Both the position numbers and the translations under genes were made by a program. This document shows positions 63,501 through 64,000 of a stretch of 64,000 bases of DNA, piece by piece (the first letter of the stretch is position 1; each line of letters begins with the position of its first letter). The notes beneath the pieces are model-generated. The model saw only the letters and a program-made list of their open reading frames with translations, was not told where the DNA came from and did no database searches. The stretch is from Solimonas sp. K1W22B-7 (GTDB lineage: Bacteria; Pseudomonadota; Gammaproteobacteria; Nevskiales; Nevskiaceae), in NCBI RefSeq assembly GCF_003428335.1, contig NZ_CP031704.1, positions 3,658,001 to 3,722,000 of the forward strand. The letters run 5' to 3'.

Positions 63501-64000
63501 TGCCGTAGGAGAACGTGGTCTCGGCGTCGGCATAGCTGCGCAGCAGCGAAGGCTGGCGCGCGCTTACGGCGCGGGCGATCTTCGAATAGAGGGTGTCGTT
63601 GACGTCGGTGACGGCGAAGTAGGCCAGGCCGGCGTCTTCCAGCAGGGCTCCGGCCAACTGGTCGCGCGTCAGGGCGTTGTACTGGCGAGACTGCAGGGTG
63701 CTGCGCAGGCCGTCGAGGCGCTGCGCCATGGCCTGCGCGCGCGGCAAGCCCACACCCTGGCCGTTGACGGTGAAGGCGTGGTACTCGCCCACCTCGGCGA
63801 CGCGCTCGGTGGCGCCGGCCCAGGCCTGCTGCGAGGGATCGTAGAACTCGGTCTGCACCAGCACCGGCAGGCCCAGGGTGACGCTGGCGCTGCCTCCACC
63901 GGAGAGCGCTTGGTCGCCCACCATCAGGCGCGTGCTCATCTCGATGAGATAGCCGGGCAGTTCCTGCGGGAATTCCTCGGGCTGCACCGGCGTGCCGTCG
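57583..64000 (-). CDS. giant Rhs/YD-repeat protein with C-terminal NucA/NucB-type DNase toxin domain (N-terminus outside window)
   Basis: About 2,138 residues are visible; the gene continues past the right edge. From the N-terminal side it has an exported-type region (LPGYLIEMSTRLMVGDQ), PKD/cadherin-like domains (about 420-620), then dozens of YD repeats (for example YDANGNRTRVTDASL). The core closes with YYLRARWM, GRFNSLD and HKYSYANQDPENWADPSG. The last ~200 residues form the toxin: IGNRRAARKNC followed by CDEYPFAST-x-EGG and a VPLVENLIQGG segment, the hallmark of NucA/NucB DNases. Low GC in the toxin part contrasts with the core. An immunity-type gene follows. Confidence 0.88.
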   Translation of the reverse strand, partial: DGTPVQPEEFPQELPGYLIEMSTRLMVGDQALSGGGSASVTLGLPVLVQTEFYDPSQQAWAGATERVAEVGEYHAFTVNGQGVGLPRAQAMAQRLDGLRSTLQSRQYNALTRDQLAGALLEDAGLAYFAVTDVNDTLYSKIARAVSARQPSLLRSYADAETTFSYGIPLHVRFPGVALQVDRLANAVVTRQIGDDGQPGGYAGFRRAGLERASAYAHLTLERLYARGPQQGASAIKALARSIIAGTPVYRLTPANLDTALARIDLPAADKDLLRAQVAAGRSGLVSESPVTLGGWSGSGLVVSDESSGAGEYRISGGDSGRLQAGNMTWLALGSPAQAAGGALSTLQAAQGLHQGLAVLLGDSNGVRWREYAAQPDVIGALLLGFVSDAAGADAAGQAILLTTADAATAAGNTATEANHAPVFTTAPVTQAVDGKPYRYAASAADPEGDPIAYRIARGPGGLGVSASGLVSWPQPVQGDWTVTLRADDGHAWREQTWSLHVDEASAALDASLSISPELADPGAPVTLSVASSGGSGTVTRILTVNGTPVAIPANGILQQPAPQTPGVYRIALQVSDDSTTLHREALLRVRSADDSAAPVAEITSPEADAEVSGRIPIQGSASDDHFAWYKLLWRPLGAGDDAWREILTRTTPVANGVLGSFDPTTLDNGLYQLALVAADTGGRQTTALVSIEVYGEQKLGQFSISFVDLSIEAAGIPIQVTRTYDTRRKADPLDFGHGWSVDYQSVRLRQNMTLGLQWNVETPPGQFNVCLRPVGKRRIAITLPDGKVERYTARNATECSFGQPPPVNILFDPAPGTTGTLTLVNVPNVKAQGGVLYDMDNLETWNPQEFKLKTQEGLEYYLREGVGIERVKDAFGNTLDYTPGGLIHSGGQTIRFDRDAQGRITAVTDLAGKKIQYGYSAQGDLSTVTDRSAQTTRFKYDRSHGLTDLIDPRGITVARQIYDEQGRLIATIDADGQRSDIVFQPDDNRQVVKNRRGFETAYLYDSEGNVLEKTDALGHKTSFEYDANGNETKVTDAYGKAVTRSYNAANQLLSEKNALNQGSTNDWVLDNGSQRWQLLSTTDARGNLTTNTYSQITAELTLITEPLGRSTRIFQNGKGELLGLNLSGNLSQYGYNAQSQKISETDPLGRITSLELDANGQEIARTSQRTRADGSVSTVRTSRRLDAEGRVTEETGPTGLKTTTTYNTAGKVESQTDARGKVTRYEYDSLARLIKTIHADGGTETVAYDAEGNEVEKTDRAGRTTQLEYDALNRLTKTIHPDGSTEETVYDNVGRVYQQKDSLGRSLTNGYDDAGRLTSSTDALGQITAYGYDANGNRTRVTDASLKATVFEYDALNRVTKVTLPDGSFTQTTWTPSGQKETETDASGKTTTFGYDAKGQLTTVTQNDGAQDLVTTYGYDELGNKISQTDAKGRITRWEYNDLSQVTARVLPEGERETFGYDSNGNRTWHKDFNGRTHTYAYDDLNREIERKYADGSRVKTTYTASGQIDTQTDARGVTKYQYDARDRLARVESPEGVIRYQYDQNGNRTLLSTNHQNVQYGFDELNRLASVTDTNGKQTTYQYNARSQKVRVSLPNGTSSYWEYDDNGRITEVRHEKTATGAILGAYRYTLAANGQRMRLAERDQAGPTRTADYEYDGLNRLTKETVADHRDSSRSYSTAWAYDKVGNRQTQTKTQGGQVEVTSYAYDDNDRLLTEVRALDGVNQYSSVYSYDGNGNTTKKVVTADGQAETHVYGWNDDNRLVKYSRNGLQKASYQYEPEGIRTAKNGTQYLVDYNQQYPQVIEAAAGAEELEISYLHGDDLLSQNQQGRLSFYHADGLGGTRLLTDGAAELNGSYEYQAYGELAKGIGPEENAFLFSGEEYDPDIGMYYLRARWMIASTGRFNSLDEANGIDVIPRTLHKYSYANQDPENWADPSGYSAGLMEAVGALGALATLTTVTTAHLSRKTTHFHFGRRTELDIAKSVASAETCAAKIRGQSLSEDFSCGWGALPIVFMDSTRMPNIYSHVLASQGMGNPALLTRSFLKIIGNRRAARKNCAQGKALFVAGSSCDEYPFASTYEGGPSATVAYVPLVENLIQGGILSIFYTTCGVLPDIVPFNAFIAVPVVSSPRSFQCGT

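Overview
The window is high-GC, densely packed bacterial chromosome. Genes overlap by ATGA or TGATG, strong GC-rich frames carry long antisense shadow ORFs, and the gene content is lipid, terpenoid or steroid-like catabolism: flavin monooxygenases, many short-chain dehydrogenases (SDRs), acyl-CoA dehydrogenase, crotonase, SnoaL-like and EthD proteins, and several TetR-type regulators. Lipoproteins, REP-type palindromes, a RAYT transposase and an AcpH-like protein point to a gammaproteobacterium. A Nevskiales/Solimonas-like organism is my best guess, from gene content only.

Left part (1-16.6 kb): an SDR-patatin-Baeyer-Villiger-type monooxygenase-hydrolase operon diverges from an AraC/VirS-like regulator, a layout like the mycobacterial mymA locus. 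Then come a large M19-like lipoprotein, a cupredoxin-like exported protein, a 2OG-Fe dioxygenase, a TetR/hydrolase pair, a CBS protein, and a histidine kinase with a double-receiver response regulator. Two copies of a ~400-bp composite repeat lie in opposite orientation at 5.9-6.3 and 16.1-16.5 kb.

Middle part (16.6-43.8 kb): APS kinase (cysC) lies next to a TetR gene whose intergenic region has two TAAGG-N6-CCTTA palindromes, followed by a DUF1214 protein and a PAPS-type sulfotransferase. Next come SDR and EthD genes and two PF10118-type metal hydrolases. An HxlR regulator has three GTTC-N7-GAAC sites: at its own promoter, at the divergent hydrolase operon, and at a six-gene operon of three paralogous Tyr-less SDRs, a GST, a molybdopterin enzyme and an HCCA-isomerase-like protein. 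After that come a LolA-like protein, an SDR/acyl-CoA dehydrogenase pair, a PAS-GGDEF-EAL protein, an Old Yellow Enzyme, AcpH, a crotonase/TetR pair diverging from glyoxalase and cupin genes, and a SnoaL/SDR pair.

Right part (43.8-64 kb): a lower-GC block (about 44.1-49.9 kb) carries one tightly overlapping operon: solute-binding protein, fused permease, ATPase, an SDR lacking its Tyr, and a six-helix membrane protein. The permease and the ATPase are each interrupted at a G homopolymer that is one base short. A small metal-handling cluster (CopL-like, outer-membrane protein, HMA protein, MerT-like) and an M66-like lipoprotein metalloprotease follow. The end of the window holds a giant Rhs/YD-repeat protein (N-terminus outside the window) ending in a NucA/NucB-type DNase domain, a probable immunity gene, a RAYT transposase, an orphan gene, and a 507-bp duplicated fragment of the Rhs gene.

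No tRNA, rRNA, CRISPR array, integrase or replication origin was seen.
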